From Lineus longissimus (Eukaryota; Nemertea; Pilidiophora; Heteronemertea; Lineidae), in assembly GCF_910592395.1 (NCBI RefSeq), contig NC_088318.1, positions 10,170,349 to 10,234,348 of the forward strand: a DNA stretch of 64,000 nucleotides. Direction: 5' to 3'. This document shows positions 22,640 to 33,060 of this stretch, piece by piece. The translations under genes were made by a program, and so were the position numbers. Each line of letters starts with the position of its first letter. Positions within the stretch are counted from its first letter, which is position 1. The notes under the pieces are model-generated. The model had not been told where the DNA came from and did not search any database. It saw only the letters and a list, made by a program, of their open reading frames with translations.

Positions 22640-24464
22640 ATGTCGCTGGAACACTCCAGAAAGTAGCGTTTATTGGACCCGCAGCAGCTGTCGGTACCTG
22701 TGCAAAGGTAGCAACCGTGAAAATAGCTGGCGCCCGCACACCACACGTTTTACACAAGAGGTAGGTAGCTATGTCGGCATATACTGCTACCACTCGAAAC
22801 AAGATACCAAACCTGGTATCACACTACCACCGCCTACCGTTGCTTTAGACTGAGTTGCCAGAAAATCTGCCTTAGTTGCAAATGTGTTAGCCCGTTCTGT
22901 ACCACTGTCCAGGGCGGCCTTTAAAGCAGCCTGAAACTGTTGATCTTTGGCTGCAATATTCGTCCAATTCATCTCGTTTAAGTTAATGGGCGGTACCTCG
23001 ACGGAAGGTGGAGTTTTTAAGGAGACTGAATTTACGGCATATTTCATAACATCCTCTGGTGGATAGGCATGATAAAGCAAAGGCAAATTTATTGGATGCT
23101 CATAGACCATCTTACCCTGGGTGGCTGCATCACACGTAGAAACTTGTGCGGGTATATGAAACTTTTTTGAAGACAATCCGCATGAACAACCAAGGGTCAC
23201 GATCGCAAACTTGCTCGCTGGCACCGGAACGGTTGGTTTGCCCGCACAATTCTTCTGCCAAACGGGTTCGTCTCCCGAGGCCAAGTGTTTTCGAAGGGCT
23301 AATTGTATGGCACCATTTAAAAGACCACATTCCTTTTGGTAACGAATATCGCAAAACTTAATGGTGTCCGGGACATTTGAAAAATAAATCGCCGACACAC
23401 AAGAAGGTAGTGTCTTGCTTCGCAGTGCTACAGCCATATTACATTTAGTTTGGTCGCCATCCTGCTCACAGGACGCCGTATATTCGTCATACCACTCATT
23501 GACAAATTCACCATCCAAAGTTACCCCAAAATACCTGGGTAAATTCATCACCTTCGATGTTGCAGTGGAAGAATGATTAAGAGGCACTGGCAGAGAGATT
23601 ACCGAATAGAGTTGCACCAAGGATTCTGATGACGCTAGAGGCACCTTTACCGAAATAAATATGTTATTATGATCCCTGCTAAAAGCGATATTTTTGATAT
23701 CATAATAATACAAAGGATCAGAGTGAACCACATGAAATCGAGGATATTGCGCGGCTAATCCCTGACTTATGGTGGTCAAAACGGTCTGTAAACTGTCTCT
23801 TGGGACAAAAGCTAATGGTAAATAACCTTGGACTAAGGTCCTTACAGCTAACACCCAGTTATATAATTCGAATTCAACATCTGCCAGATAACCAAGAGTG
23901 ATCACCGATTCTGTTATCAAGGCGCCTAAGGTCGAAATTACTCCCTCAACATCTCTAAGTTTAATTGCCATGGTGTTTAACTGCATATTTAATATTTTAA
24001 TTTTGATTATGATTATCAAATACACCTTCCATAGCATTCGTCAATCTTGCTGAAACCACTTTCATTACGGAATGCATTTCCTTTTCAAAAGATTTGATCT
24101 CATTTGTATTCAAATCGACCTATTGTGCTACGAGTGCCACACGGTTTTTGAATTTATTGAAATCTGCTTCCGTTACTAGGCCGAAAATGGAAGATGCTAC
24201 TTGACCTAAGCCGCCAAGGATAGCTCTTTTTGATCGCGGTTGGGGTTTACCCCATTTGACGGGCATGAGCTCCTGGGCTTCATTCACCCACTGCTGTACC
24301 CGTTGGATCATTTCCGTGCGCCTAGTTCTCAAATTTTGGGCTGCTTCCCGAATTCGCCTGCACATTGTACCTGACGTAGTGGAGTCCGGGGCACAATCAT
24401 AAAAATTTTTGGACCACCCAGTATTCTGTTGGTGTAGAAAAAAACTACACATAGAAATGCACAT
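22640..24464 (-). pseudogene. env: envelope fusion (F-like) gene of a Ty3/Gypsy retrovirus-like element, broken
   Basis: The first frame (24464-24120) carries a furin-type site RSKR followed directly by a Gly/Ala-rich hydrophobic stretch (AILGGLGQVASSIFG) and a heptad-like helix. This is the arrangement of the baculovirus F / errantivirus type of class I fusion protein. An in-frame TAG at 24120-24122 interrupts it, and a frame change near 24.0 kb leads into the long 416-residue frame (24037-22787), which has many Cys typical of an extracellular domain. A further frame change near 22.79 kb precedes what looks like a membrane-spanning and tail region. It is therefore inactive as read. In the intact state it would mediate membrane fusion. 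It follows integrase, the normal env position. Confidence 0.65.
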
Positions 24465-24529
24465 AGAAATTTTTATTTTTATTTTTTATCTATGTAGTAG
24501 AGATTTCTCAGAGATTTCCCATACATTTT

Positions 24530-24768
24530 TTCTGGTGCCATTTTTCCATTGCCTTTTTTTCCAGTGCCTTTTTTACCCAGTGCCTTTTTTCCTGGTGCCT
24601 TTTTTTTCCTAGTGCCTTTTTTACCTAGTGCCTTTTTTTCCTAGTGCCTTTTTTTCCTAGTGCTTTTTTTACCTAGTGCCTTTTTTTCCAGTCCCTTTTT
24701 TACCTAGTGCCTTTTTTCCGTTCCTTTTTTTCCAGTGCCTTTTTTTCCAGTGCCTTTATTACCGACAT
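24530..24768 (-). repeat. minisatellite between pol and env (A/G-rich on the element's sense strand)
   Basis: About 13 copies of a 17-19-bp unit, on the plus strand C(C/T)AGTGCCTTTTTT. On the minus strand this is a run of AAAAAAGGCACTGG. It begins a few bases after the integrase stop and ends before the envelope-like frame. Confidence 0.85.
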
Positions 24769-26140
24769 TCACGCATATCATCCAAGAAATAACGTTTCAT
24801 CCTATCCGGATGCATAAGATTTTGAAGGGTTGAATATTGCATAGTTTTTAAACGAAATGCTTTCCGGCGCACCTCTTCCACAACATAGTAGGGACCCACC
24901 CACTTTGAAGAAAGACATTTTGAGAGCCCTTTTGACGCCTTCTGACGAGGGGTCAGCACTAAACACAAATCGCCCGGTTTCCAACCCGGTTCAACAGCTT
25001 TCTGATCGAAGCGCGGTTTCGTGTATTTACGTGACTGCTGTAGCCTCATCCGTGCCTCCTCTTGCGCAACTTCCAAACATTTCAGGAGGGTTTTGATATA
25101 GCTGTCAACGCTTGTCACAGTCGAGAGCTCGGGAGATAAGGCTATGTCTAGGGGAGTTATTGGCATCCGACCAAACATTAAGAAATAGGGAATCAGGTTC
25201 GTTTCTTTGGTTATACTCGTATTGTATGCGAACGCAAGTGGAATTGAGGCCAATCTCGTTGGTCAGGGGAAACATATTTGGCTAACGCCGCAGTAATCCA
25301 TTTGTTGGAAACCTCAGCTAACCCTTGCACCTGGGGCATGTAACTGCAACCTACTGATTTAACAATATTGCACAATTGACAAAACTGAGTCATGTTCTTA
25401 CCAGTGAAATCGGCAGCGCCATCAGTGAGTATTTTCTTTGGCGGAAAAAACTTACAAACAATTTCTTTAAACAATATATCAAAGATTTCTTCCGATTGAA
25501 CTGACTTCAAAGCGAAAAGCCAACAGTACTTCGAAAAATGATCTATGATAACCAGACAGTGAAGGTACCCTAGGGATGATTTCGTAAGAGGTCCTCTTAC
25601 ATCAATCACTAAAACCTCCCCCAATTGCGATGTTTGCATGGGAAGCAACGGTGTTTAATCGGAAAAGACCGAGCTTGACACGGGAGGCAAGTTTTACACC
25701 ATTCTTGTATAGTTTCTTTCATGTTTTTCCAGAAATACTTATACCGAATGCGGTCATACGTTTTTGCTGCCCCAATGTGCGCCGCCATCGGCTGATCATG
25801 AGAAAACTCGAGAATCTGGGGAATCAGTTTGGAAGGGACAACCGTAAGATGCAAGATTTTCGGGCCGTGTTTAGTGGGAAGCTGTACAATTCGTTTTAAT
25901 ACATGCTCCACTAAAGGGCATATTTATCAGCTTCTTTCTCTACCATTGATGCAATGGACCTATCTTGTGGCAACGCGCCGTGTTCCAAATACTGGATTAT
26001 GTGGCTCAATTCAGGATCATCGTGTTGTGCCGCCTGTAACGAATCTAAGGAAACTGGATATTTACTGCTGTCAGGAGTTTCCAAAGTATTTACCTCAGGC
26101 TCATTTGGCCTGGACAACAGATCGGCCAAGGGGATGGTAG
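24759..26140 (-). pseudogene. pol: Ty3/Gypsy integrase region of pol, frameshifted
   Basis: Overlapping frames on the minus strand form one integrase in pieces. 26140-25911 is the tether after RNase H (LADLLSR). 25911-25609 is the zinc domain (H...H, then CKTCLPC). 25648-25211 is the core with the DD35E triad: D in VIDVRG, D in LTDGAAD, and E 35 residues on in GLAE. 25253-24759 is the C-terminal domain with an SH3-like KWVGPYYV segment. Three frame changes (near 25.9, 25.63 and 25.23 kb) break it. The gypsy order RT-RNaseH-IN and the following env place it in Metaviridae-like elements. Confidence 0.85.
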
Positions 26141-26479
26141 TGTCGTAGTTCGCCAACGGGTCCTTGTTCTCCCTCGGAACGATAGAAGATCCGAGGTGAA
26201 CATCAGTAGTAATATATACTCTTGACGTCAATCTTCCGATATCAAGGTCACTTTAATAGACGAATCGGGAATTGAGTCGGTACACTAGGCCTCAAGGACG
26301 GGATTCCGATCTGTACCCTAGCTATCACTTTCCATACTCCCTTTTAATTTACATGGCAATATTGCAAATCGCCCAGGCCAACCTGATAAACAATATCATT
26401 CGATATTCAAAGTCTACATTATCAAACCTTACACAAGTCAAAATGCAGGTCTCGGTGATGTAATGATTAAGGCCTATGA

Positions 26480-26722
26480 TCACTTCTTATCAGAGCTGGG
26501 CTCTACAACAGTTCCCCCTTCGAGAAAGAATCGTCCCGATTCTCCAAAATAATACATCCGGGAGTCCAGCGAGAGTGTTGACCCGTTAGGATTAAAATGA
26601 ACTGATATTTCGCACATATGTTTCCTGGTCTTCAAAACAGTTTCGCTATACTGCCTTACACAGTTAGAAATGGTGGAGGCCTTGTCAATCGAGAGCGTCA
26701 CGGCCGATAGTTCAGTCATCAT
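26480..26722 (-). CDS. 80-residue ORF overlapping the basic ORF, array copy 1
   Basis: It starts at the ATG inside ATGATGACTGA, where the upstream basic ORF ends, in another phase. The residues look like a beta-rich, globular segment (MCEISVHFNPNGSTLSLDSRMYYFG in outline). The overlap is the form expected for a programmed frame change or for reinitiation, but a simple old frameshift splitting one ~300-residue protein explains it as well. Confidence 0.35.
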   Translation of the reverse strand: MMTELSAVTLSIDKASTISNCVRQYSETVLKTRKHMCEISVHFNPNGSTLSLDSRMYYFGESGRFFLEGGTVVEPSSDKK

Positions 26723-27368
26723 GCAACGGGTTGAATACAGTAGATTTGGTGTGATACATCTGCATGCAAACTTCCACTGGCATTCGACTTGAATTGCTTA
26801 ACGGATGATTTCGGAAATGCACCATTTCTTCAGTCTGCATGCCAGTGTTCAATAATTGCTGGTCCCGTGTGAAGGATTTACAGTCTTTGTTTGACGGTTC
26901 CACTTCCGTGTTGCTGGAGTTAAACGGGACAGCATCTATATTGAGTACACTATTGTCAAATTTCTTGTAACTTACTATATTCGGTAATTTCTCAGCTCTT
27001 TTCCCGACGTTGGTCTTTGCTCTTTTTCTCCCACGGAATTCCAACAGCCGCTTTCTATCGCGATCACGTTTTCGTGCAGATTTCCTTGTCACTGGGAGTG
27101 GCTTGATCAGGTTTCTTTGAACATGCTGAACCCTCTCTCCAAACGACTGTATCTTACGACTAGATATTTTCCACTCGAAAGTTAATATCCATTTATCTCT
27201 GGAACCCTGGATTGCCCATAAAGACTGAGGTATGTGTAGTCCAAGAGAACGTAAAGCGAGCTCCAGCTCATTGTGCAATTGAACAGTCACTTTAAAACTC
27301 GATTGACAGTAGTTATTTTGAGACTCCGTGTACCCTCCTTTCTTCTTATAAATTGCCAACAAACGCAA
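26712..27368 (-). CDS. uncharacterised basic ORF, array copy 1
   Basis: 218 residues. The N-terminal half reads as a mixed alpha/beta region (VQLHNELELALRSLGLHIP, WILTFEWKIS). A strongly basic block follows (TRKSARKRDRDRKRLLEFRGRKRAK) split here as TRKSARKRDRD and RKRLLEFRGRKRAK, which looks like a nucleic-acid-binding segment. A Ser/Asn-rich tail ends in HDD. The stop overlaps the start of the next frame (ATGATGACTGA). The basic block with 'RDRKRLLEFRGRKR' recalls K/R-rich modules of lineage-specific and transposon proteins; no function can be assigned. A gag-like role is conceivable but not shown. Confidence 0.45.
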   Translation of the reverse strand: MRLLAIYKKKGGYTESQNNYCQSSFKVTVQLHNELELALRSLGLHIPQSLWAIQGSRDKWILTFEWKISSRKIQSFGERVQHVQRNLIKPLPVTRKSARKRDRDRKRLLEFRGRKRAKTNVGKRAEKLPNIVSYKKFDNSVLNIDAVPFNSSNTEVEPSNKDCKSFTRDQQLLNTGMQTEEMVHFRNHPLSNSSRMPVEVCMQMYHTKSTVFNPLHDD

Positions 27369-27761
27369 AAATCCTTACTTATAGCTCCAATAGTATCGTA
27401 ATAGATATTCTTACATCGTCTTCTACTGCAGTGAAACTATCCCCGTACTGGCCACCATGTCGTAGTTCGCTAACGGGTCCTTGTTCTCCCTCGGAACGAT
27501 AGAAGATCCGAGGTGAACATCAGTAGTAATATATACTCTTGACGTCAATCTTCCGATATCAAGGTCACTTTAATAGACGAATCGGGAATTGAGTCGGTAC
27601 ACTAGGCCTCAAGGACGGGATTCCGATCCGTTCGCCTAGCTGTCGCTCCCCATACTCGCCCAGGCCAACCTGATAAACAATTCGATATTCAAAGTCTACA
27701 TTATCAAACCTTACACAAGTCAAAATGCAGGTCTCGGTGATGTAATGATTAAGGCCTATGA

Positions 27762-28004
27762 TCACTTCTTATCAGAGCTGGGCTCTACAACAGTTCCCCC
27801 TTCGAGAAAGAATCGTCCCGATTCTCCAAAATAATACATCCGGGAGTCCAGCGAGAGTGTTGACCCGTTAGGATTAAAATGAACTGATATTTCGCACATA
27901 TGTTTCCTGGTCTTCAAAACAGTTTCGCTATACTGCCTTACACAGTTAGAAATGGTGGAGGCCTTGTCAATCGAGAGCGTCACGGCCGATAGTTCAGTCA
28001 TCAT
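27762..28004 (-). CDS. 80-residue overlapping ORF, array copy 2
   Basis: Identical protein to the frame at 26480-26722 and with the same ATGATGACTGA overlap to the preceding basic ORF. Confidence 0.35.
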   Translation of the reverse strand: MMTELSAVTLSIDKASTISNCVRQYSETVLKTRKHMCEISVHFNPNGSTLSLDSRMYYFGESGRFFLEGGTVVEPSSDKK

Positions 28005-28650
28005 GCAACGGGTTGAATACAGTAGATTTGGTGTGATACATCTGCATGCAAACTTCCACTGGCATTCGACTTGAATTGCTTAACGGATGATTTCGGAAAT
28101 GCACCATTTCTTCAGTCTGCATGCCAGTGTTCAATAATTGCTGGTCCCGTGTGAAGGATTTACAGTCTTTGTTTGACGGTTCCACTTCCGTGTTGCTGGA
28201 GTTAAACGGGACAGCATCTATATTGAGTACACTATTGTCAAATTTCTTGTAACTTACTATATTCGGTAATTTCTCAGCTCTTTTCCCGACGTTGGTCTTT
28301 GCTCTTTTTCTCCCACGGAATTCCAACAGCCGCTTTCTATCGCGATCACGTTTTCGTGCAGATTTCCTTGTCACTGGGAGTGGCTTGATCAGGTTTCTTT
28401 GAACATGCTGAACCCTCTCTCCAAACGACTGTATCTTACGACTAGATATTTTCCACTCGAAAGTTAATATCCATTTATCTCTGGAACCCTGGATTGCCCA
28501 TAAAGACTGAGGTATGTGTAGTCCAAGAGAACGTAAAGCGAGCTCCAGCTCATTGTGCAATTGAACAGTCACTTTAAAACTCGATTGACAGTAGTTATTT
28601 TGAGACTCCGTGTACCCTCCTTTCTTCTTATAAATTGCCAACAAACGCAA
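27994..28650 (-). CDS. uncharacterised basic ORF, array copy 2
   Basis: Identical over its whole length, in protein, to the copy 1,282 bp to the left. The two copies have had no time to diverge or are kept alike by conversion. An assembly artefact that repeats one unit is another explanation. Confidence 0.45.
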   Translation of the reverse strand: MRLLAIYKKKGGYTESQNNYCQSSFKVTVQLHNELELALRSLGLHIPQSLWAIQGSRDKWILTFEWKISSRKIQSFGERVQHVQRNLIKPLPVTRKSARKRDRDRKRLLEFRGRKRAKTNVGKRAEKLPNIVSYKKFDNSVLNIDAVPFNSSNTEVEPSNKDCKSFTRDQQLLNTGMQTEEMVHFRNHPLSNSSRMPVEVCMQMYHTKSTVFNPLHDD

Positions 28651-29663
28651 AAATCCTTACTTATAGCTCCAATAGTATCGTAATAGATATTCTTACATCG
28701 TCTTCTACTGCAGTGAAACTATCCCCGTACTGGCCACCATGTCGTAGTTCGCTAACGGGTCCTTGTTCTCCCTCGGAACGATAGAAGATCCGAGGTGAAC
28801 ATCAGTAGTAATATATACTCTTGACGTCAATCTTCCGATATCAAGGTCACTTTAATAGACGAATCGGGAATTGAGTCGGTACACTAGGCCTCAAGGACGG
28901 GATTCCGATCCGTTCGCCTAGCTGTCGCTCCCCATACTCGCCCAGGCCAACCTGATAAACAATTCGATATTCAAAGTCTACATTATCAAACCTTACACAA
29001 GTCAAAATGCAGGTCTCGGTGATATAATGATTAAGGCCTATGATCACTTCTTATCAGAGCTGGGCTCTACAACAGTTCCCCCTTCGAGAAAGAATCGTCC
29101 CGATTCTCCAAAATAACATCCGGGAGTCCAGCGAGAGCGTTGACCCGTTACAATAATAATTAAAACCTAGCATGCGTGGCCTGCACTTGAATAGAAACAA
29201 TAACCAGATATCTAAAATTTCAAAAGTCAGGTAAATCAATAAAATTCGATGGCTGGACGGAACTGTAGACGTCCATACATCCAAAATTGAAATGTCCTAA
29301 TACGTTTGGTTTGACAAGCATATTTTCTTCTCTTTGATAATGATTCTAGTCTTTACACGAATCCTTCCTTGTGACACTGAAACAGTCACGTATTCCAAAA
29401 TGACAGCATCCTATGATTGAATGGTTACCATCTGAAAGTCACATGCAATACTGGTGTCATTGAAGGTATATCTCCTATTTGTATATTGCAGTCTGTTATT
29501 TCAAATTCCTTAGAGTCTTGAAATGAACTGATATTTCGCACATATGTTTCCTGGTCTTCAAAACAGTTTCGCTATACTGCCTTACACAGTTAGAAATGGT
29601 GGAGGCCTTGTCCATCGAGAGCGTCACGGCCGATAGTTCAGTCGTCATGCAACGGATTTGGTG

Positions 29664-30299
29664 TTATACATCTGCATGCAAACTTCCACTGGCATTCGAC
29701 TTGAATTGCTTAACGGATGATTTCGGAAATGCACCATTTCTTTCTTGCATAGAGTTATCAGTCTGCATGCCAGTGTTCAATAATTGCTGGTCCCGTGTAA
29801 AGGATTTACAGTCTTTGTTTGACGGTTCCACTTCCGTGTTGCTGGATTTAAACGGGACAGCATCTATATTGAGTACACTATTGTCAGATTTCTTGTAACT
29901 TACTATATTCGGTAATTTCTCAGCACTGTTCCCGACGTTGGTCTTTGCTCTTTTTCTCCCACGGAATTCCAACAGCCGCTTCCTATCGCGATCACGTTTT
30001 CGTGCAGATTTCCTTGTCACTGGGAGTGGCTTGATCAGGTTTCCCTGAACATGCTGAACCCTCTCTCCAAACGACTGTATCTTACGACTAGATATTTTCC
30101 ACTCGAAAGTTAATATCCATTTATCTCCAGAACCCTGGATTGCCCATGAAGACTGAGGTATGTGTAGTCCAAGAGAACGTAAAGCGAGCTCCAGCTCATT
30201 GTGCAATTGAACAGTCATTTTAAAACTTTTCGATTGACAGTAGTTATTTCGAGACACCGTGTACCCTCCTTTCTTCTTATAAATTGCCAACAAACGCAA
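29664..30299 (-). CDS. uncharacterised basic ORF, array copy 3 (diverged)
   Basis: 211 residues in the same arrangement as copies 1 and 2, with about a dozen substitutions, a small insertion in the linker before the basic block and an altered C-terminus. The ATGATGACTGA overlap is lost (GTCGTC instead), and the companion frame is split by the 370-bp insertion. Substitutions are spread, so this is the oldest copy. Confidence 0.45.
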   Translation of the reverse strand: MRLLAIYKKKGGYTVSRNNYCQSKSFKMTVQLHNELELALRSLGLHIPQSSWAIQGSGDKWILTFEWKISSRKIQSFGERVQHVQGNLIKPLPVTRKSARKRDRDRKRLLEFRGRKRAKTNVGNSAEKLPNIVSYKKSDNSVLNIDAVPFKSSNTEVEPSNKDCKSFTRDQQLLNTGMQTDNSMQERNGAFPKSSVKQFKSNASGSLHADV

Positions 30300-30737
30300 A
30301 AATCCTTACTTATAGCTCCAATAGTATCGTAATAGATATTCTTACATCGTCTTCTACTGCAGTGAAAATATCCCCGTACTGGCCACCATGTCGTAGTTCG
30401 CTAACGGGTCCTTGTTCTCCCTCGGAACGATAGAAGATCCGAGGTGAACATCAGTAGTAATATATACTCTTCACGTCAATCTTCCGATATCAAGGTCACT
30501 TTAATAGACAATCGGGAATTGAGTCGGTACACTAGGCCTCAAGGACGGGATTCCGATCTGTTCGCCTAGCTATCGCTCTCCATACTCCCTTTTAATTTAC
30601 ATGGCAATATTGCAAATCGCCCAGGCCAACCTGATAAACAATATCATTCGATATTCAAAGTCTACATTATCAAACCTTACACATAAGTTGCGTGTACACC
30701 ACGAAATATTGGTGGACCAATTGCACGTACACCACCA

Positions 30738-31203
30738 CATTGCCGCGACAAATTTGTTCGGCAATCTATTGCCGGTACAAATTGCCGGGCGAATTCGTCC
30801 CATCAAGCTTCGCCCGGCTTGTTAAAAGCTCAGCTTTGTCGTGGTGTACGCGGTGGTGTACGCGGTGGTGTACGCGGCGGTGTACGCGGCGGTGTACGCG
30901 GTGGTGTACGTTCGGCTTAGCCGCACATACACCACCTGAAAATGGACCACCAATCTTGGTTCGCGAACCAATGCCGCACCATCGAAAATCCACCAAGCGC
31001 GCACTCCAGCGCTGCAGCTAGTTATAAAATCCGGCAACAGATTGCGCGCAAACAATAAGCAGAAAGCGCCATTTCGAAAGCGCCGCCTGTCGCCGAACCA
31101 TCTAACTAGCTAATTGCCGGTCCATTAGCGCGCACACCACGACAAAGCCGGGCCCGGCAATTTGTACCGGCAATGGATTGCCGAACAAATTTGTCGCGGC
31201 AAT
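30738..31203. mobile_element. 466-bp element with ~53-bp terminal inverted repeats
   Basis: About 53 bp from 30,738 (ATTGCCGCGACAAATTTG...) recur inverted at 31,151-31,203 with one or two differences. Between them are a 12-bp minisatellite (30,840-30,908) and a GC-rich body. No transposase frame is present. Its right end abuts the broken RNase H frame, whose reading runs straight into it. Confidence 0.75.
30840..30908. repeat. 12-bp minisatellite (GTGGTGTACGCG)
   Basis: Six tandem copies of G(T/C)GGTGTACGCG. Reverse-complement words (GTACACCAC) stand just outside the element's left end and at 31,134. Confidence 0.85.
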
Positions 31204-31204
31204 G

Positions 31205-31517
31205 AATATTGCTGTATGGCTAGACTCATCCGCATTAATTTTGATGAGTCTGTTCTTTTTTGTAGGAGATATGTAAGTGCTTTATGATCCGTTCCTGCCA
31301 GGAACATTTTGAAATGGCGGAGTCCCTGTACCAACGCAAACATCTCAGTTTCTGTAATACACCAATGTGACTGAGTTTTAGTAAGAGTTTGACTATAACA
31401 GCCCAACGGGTGTCTTTTGTTTTCTTTGACTTGATAGAGAACGGCCCCAATGGCAAAATCACTGCTGTCGGTGATAAGCACGGAAAGGCATTGGGTGATA
31501 TGAATAATGACTAGCAA
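31205..31517 (-). pseudogene. pol: Ty3/Gypsy RNase H domain of pol, 3' end cut by insertion
   Basis: The frame contains the RNase H signature order of gypsy pol: D in ITDSSDFAIGAVLYQ, E in ITETEMFALVQG, and FLAGTDHKALTYLL. It reads to LAIQQY and then runs into the inverted-repeat element at 31,203. The continuation is at 26,140. RNase H degrades the RNA of the RNA-DNA hybrid in reverse transcription; this copy is not functional as read. Confidence 0.85.
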
Positions 31518-31529
31518 ATGCTTTTATCT

Positions 31530-31905
31530 AAAACTCCATGTACATTTACACTACACCTTTCTGTACCAAATTGAAGTAAAAGCATTTGCCAGACTTTATT
31601 CATATCGGCCAATGACTCGGCCGGGTTATTCAATAAAATAGGCTCAGTGGTTAAAGCTGTTTTTAACGTCTCGAAGGCCCGCTCACAGCGCTCATCCCAA
31701 ACAAACTATACATCCTTACGCAACAGTTCCGTCATAGGGAGTGCTATTTTAGAAAAGTCTTTCATGAATGACCTTTAGAACGACGCAGCTCCTAGGAAAC
31801 GTTTGATATCTTTTACCGTCAAAGCCTTGCAAAATTGAGAATTTTCTCTACGTTTTTCGGATCTGGTTTTGTGCCCTCGGCGGTTAGTATCTTACCGAGG
31901 GTCTT
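31530..31905 (-). pseudogene. pol: remnant of Ty3/Gypsy reverse transcriptase (thumb/connection)
   Basis: Several frames on the minus strand match the conserved end of gypsy RT in order: LGKILTAEGTKPDPKNVEKIL, then a segment like 'FSKIALPMTELLRKD', 'FVWDERCERAFETLKTAL' and 'PILLNNP'. Two in-frame stops and frame changes break it. Homology begins abruptly near 31,905, so the 5' part of the element is missing. Confidence 0.7.
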
Positions 31906-33060
31906 CTTCTTCTTCGGAGACGATAGAAATACTAATTGTTAACTATGTGATCCTTATTTTAGCCTCTAGGTTTTCATCTTCGTCGATTTTTTTCCTTGAA
32001 ACTTATCACTACAGCTACAGGTCTTATTCTTTTCATAACCTTGTTAAGTTTGTATCTGGTCAGATTTATTTGATATAAATCGCTCGTTTTTTTGAGAAAA
32101 ATGTGTCTTGGGGACAATTATCCGTTTATTCGATAACTGCTTTTGACTCAACTAAAATGTTTTAAATGTATTTGATAGGAGTAAGTGTTGGGAGTATATT
32201 CACTTCACGAATTCAAACGTTTCCCTTTGAGAATGTTGAATCCTGAAATAAAACGCGATTAACAAACCTGGTGTTTTTCGCAAAAATGCATGTGTGCACG
32301 TTTAATATCTTTAATACAATTAATTTTTTTATTTTTGTGTCTAATTTCGACGTGTTCTTATAGAGTGTCGTTGATTTCCGTAATGTGAACCGCCTCCTAA
32401 GTTTTCTTGGCGGTCAAAATTGATTCGAAGGGCGAAACGCTGAATACTGAAACAACTACGGTGACGTTTTGGTTCGTAAAGTTGCTTTTATGCTTCATGA
32501 CGACAATACTTTCGTCATCCTCAGGTTTTAAAATACATGAACAGTATTATGTAAAAGGAGCTAAAACCCGTACAGGCGTTGTTGTTAACAATAATGTTGG
32601 AATCTCGCGGCATACATTTTCTGGTTCGTCCACCATTTTGTATGTCAGGTAACCTCGAGTTTCAGTGGCCTGTGGCCTAACCAATTCCATCGTTAACCTG
32701 AGGCCGATAGGCTTGTTTCGTTGGCAACATTTATGCACCAGTATAATTTGTCAAACATAAGAATTTTGACTTACCTTGTAATTGTAGCTCGCTCATCACA
32801 TTAAGGAGGGTAAAACTCTTGGCGAAGCTTGTGCGGTGCTCCAGGGTCGTCTCACACGGCATGGGGACGTCGTACTTGCCTTATCAAACATTTATCTAAA
32901 ATCATTATCTATTTTTCTTTCATAGGGGTTACGTAGTCCCACGAGACATAAATAGCATATCAATGGGGTCAATAACAATCTCCCATTCATAAATTTTTCA
33001 CAATATAATACTAAAACTATTCTCAGTCTGGGGACAGACTGCTTTTTCAAGGGGGGGGGG
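31906..33060 (+). mobile_element. 3' internal end of a second LTR element (plus strand)
   Basis: About 1.15 kb with a strong T/G bias, ending in a 10-nt G run (33,051-33,060) directly before an LTR start, which is the position of a polypurine tract. One 81-residue frame (32407-32652) is open, with a hydrophobic segment and no known relative. The sequence meets the broken RT of the minus-strand element at about 31,905, so the two elements abut tail to head. Confidence 0.5.
33024..33041. promoter_or_regulatory. inverted-repeat motif next to the poly-G tract
   Basis: CAGTCTG-GGGA-CAGACTG, 20-37 bp before the LTR start; the counterpart is at 16602-16619. Confidence 0.5.

Larger units (their letters stand above)
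26142..30690 (-). repeat. tandem array of a ~1.28-kb unit inserted in pol
   Basis: The word GTCGTAGTTCGC(T/C)AACGGG marks unit starts at 26142, 27459, 28741 and 30390. Units two and the body of one are repeated at an exact 1,282-bp offset with almost no differences. The third is longer (1,649 bp) because of a ~370-bp insertion (about 29,150-29,519) and other changes; the fourth is partial. Each unit carries one basic ORF on the minus strand. The block separates RNase H from the integrase tether. Confidence 0.85.
16027..31905 (-). mobile_element. composite Ty3/Gypsy retrovirus-like element, nested and decayed
   Basis: Reading the minus strand from 31,905 leftwards: an RT remnant, RNase H, an interruption of about 5 kb, the tether and integrase, an A/G-rich minisatellite, a furin-site envelope-like gene, accessory-like small ORFs, a long unassigned stretch, and an LTR. 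The 5' LTR, gag and protease are missing: the RT homology stops near 31,905, where different sequence begins. That pol halves on either side of the interruption belong together is inferred from order, strand and the split falling between RNase H and the tether. Confidence 0.6.
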
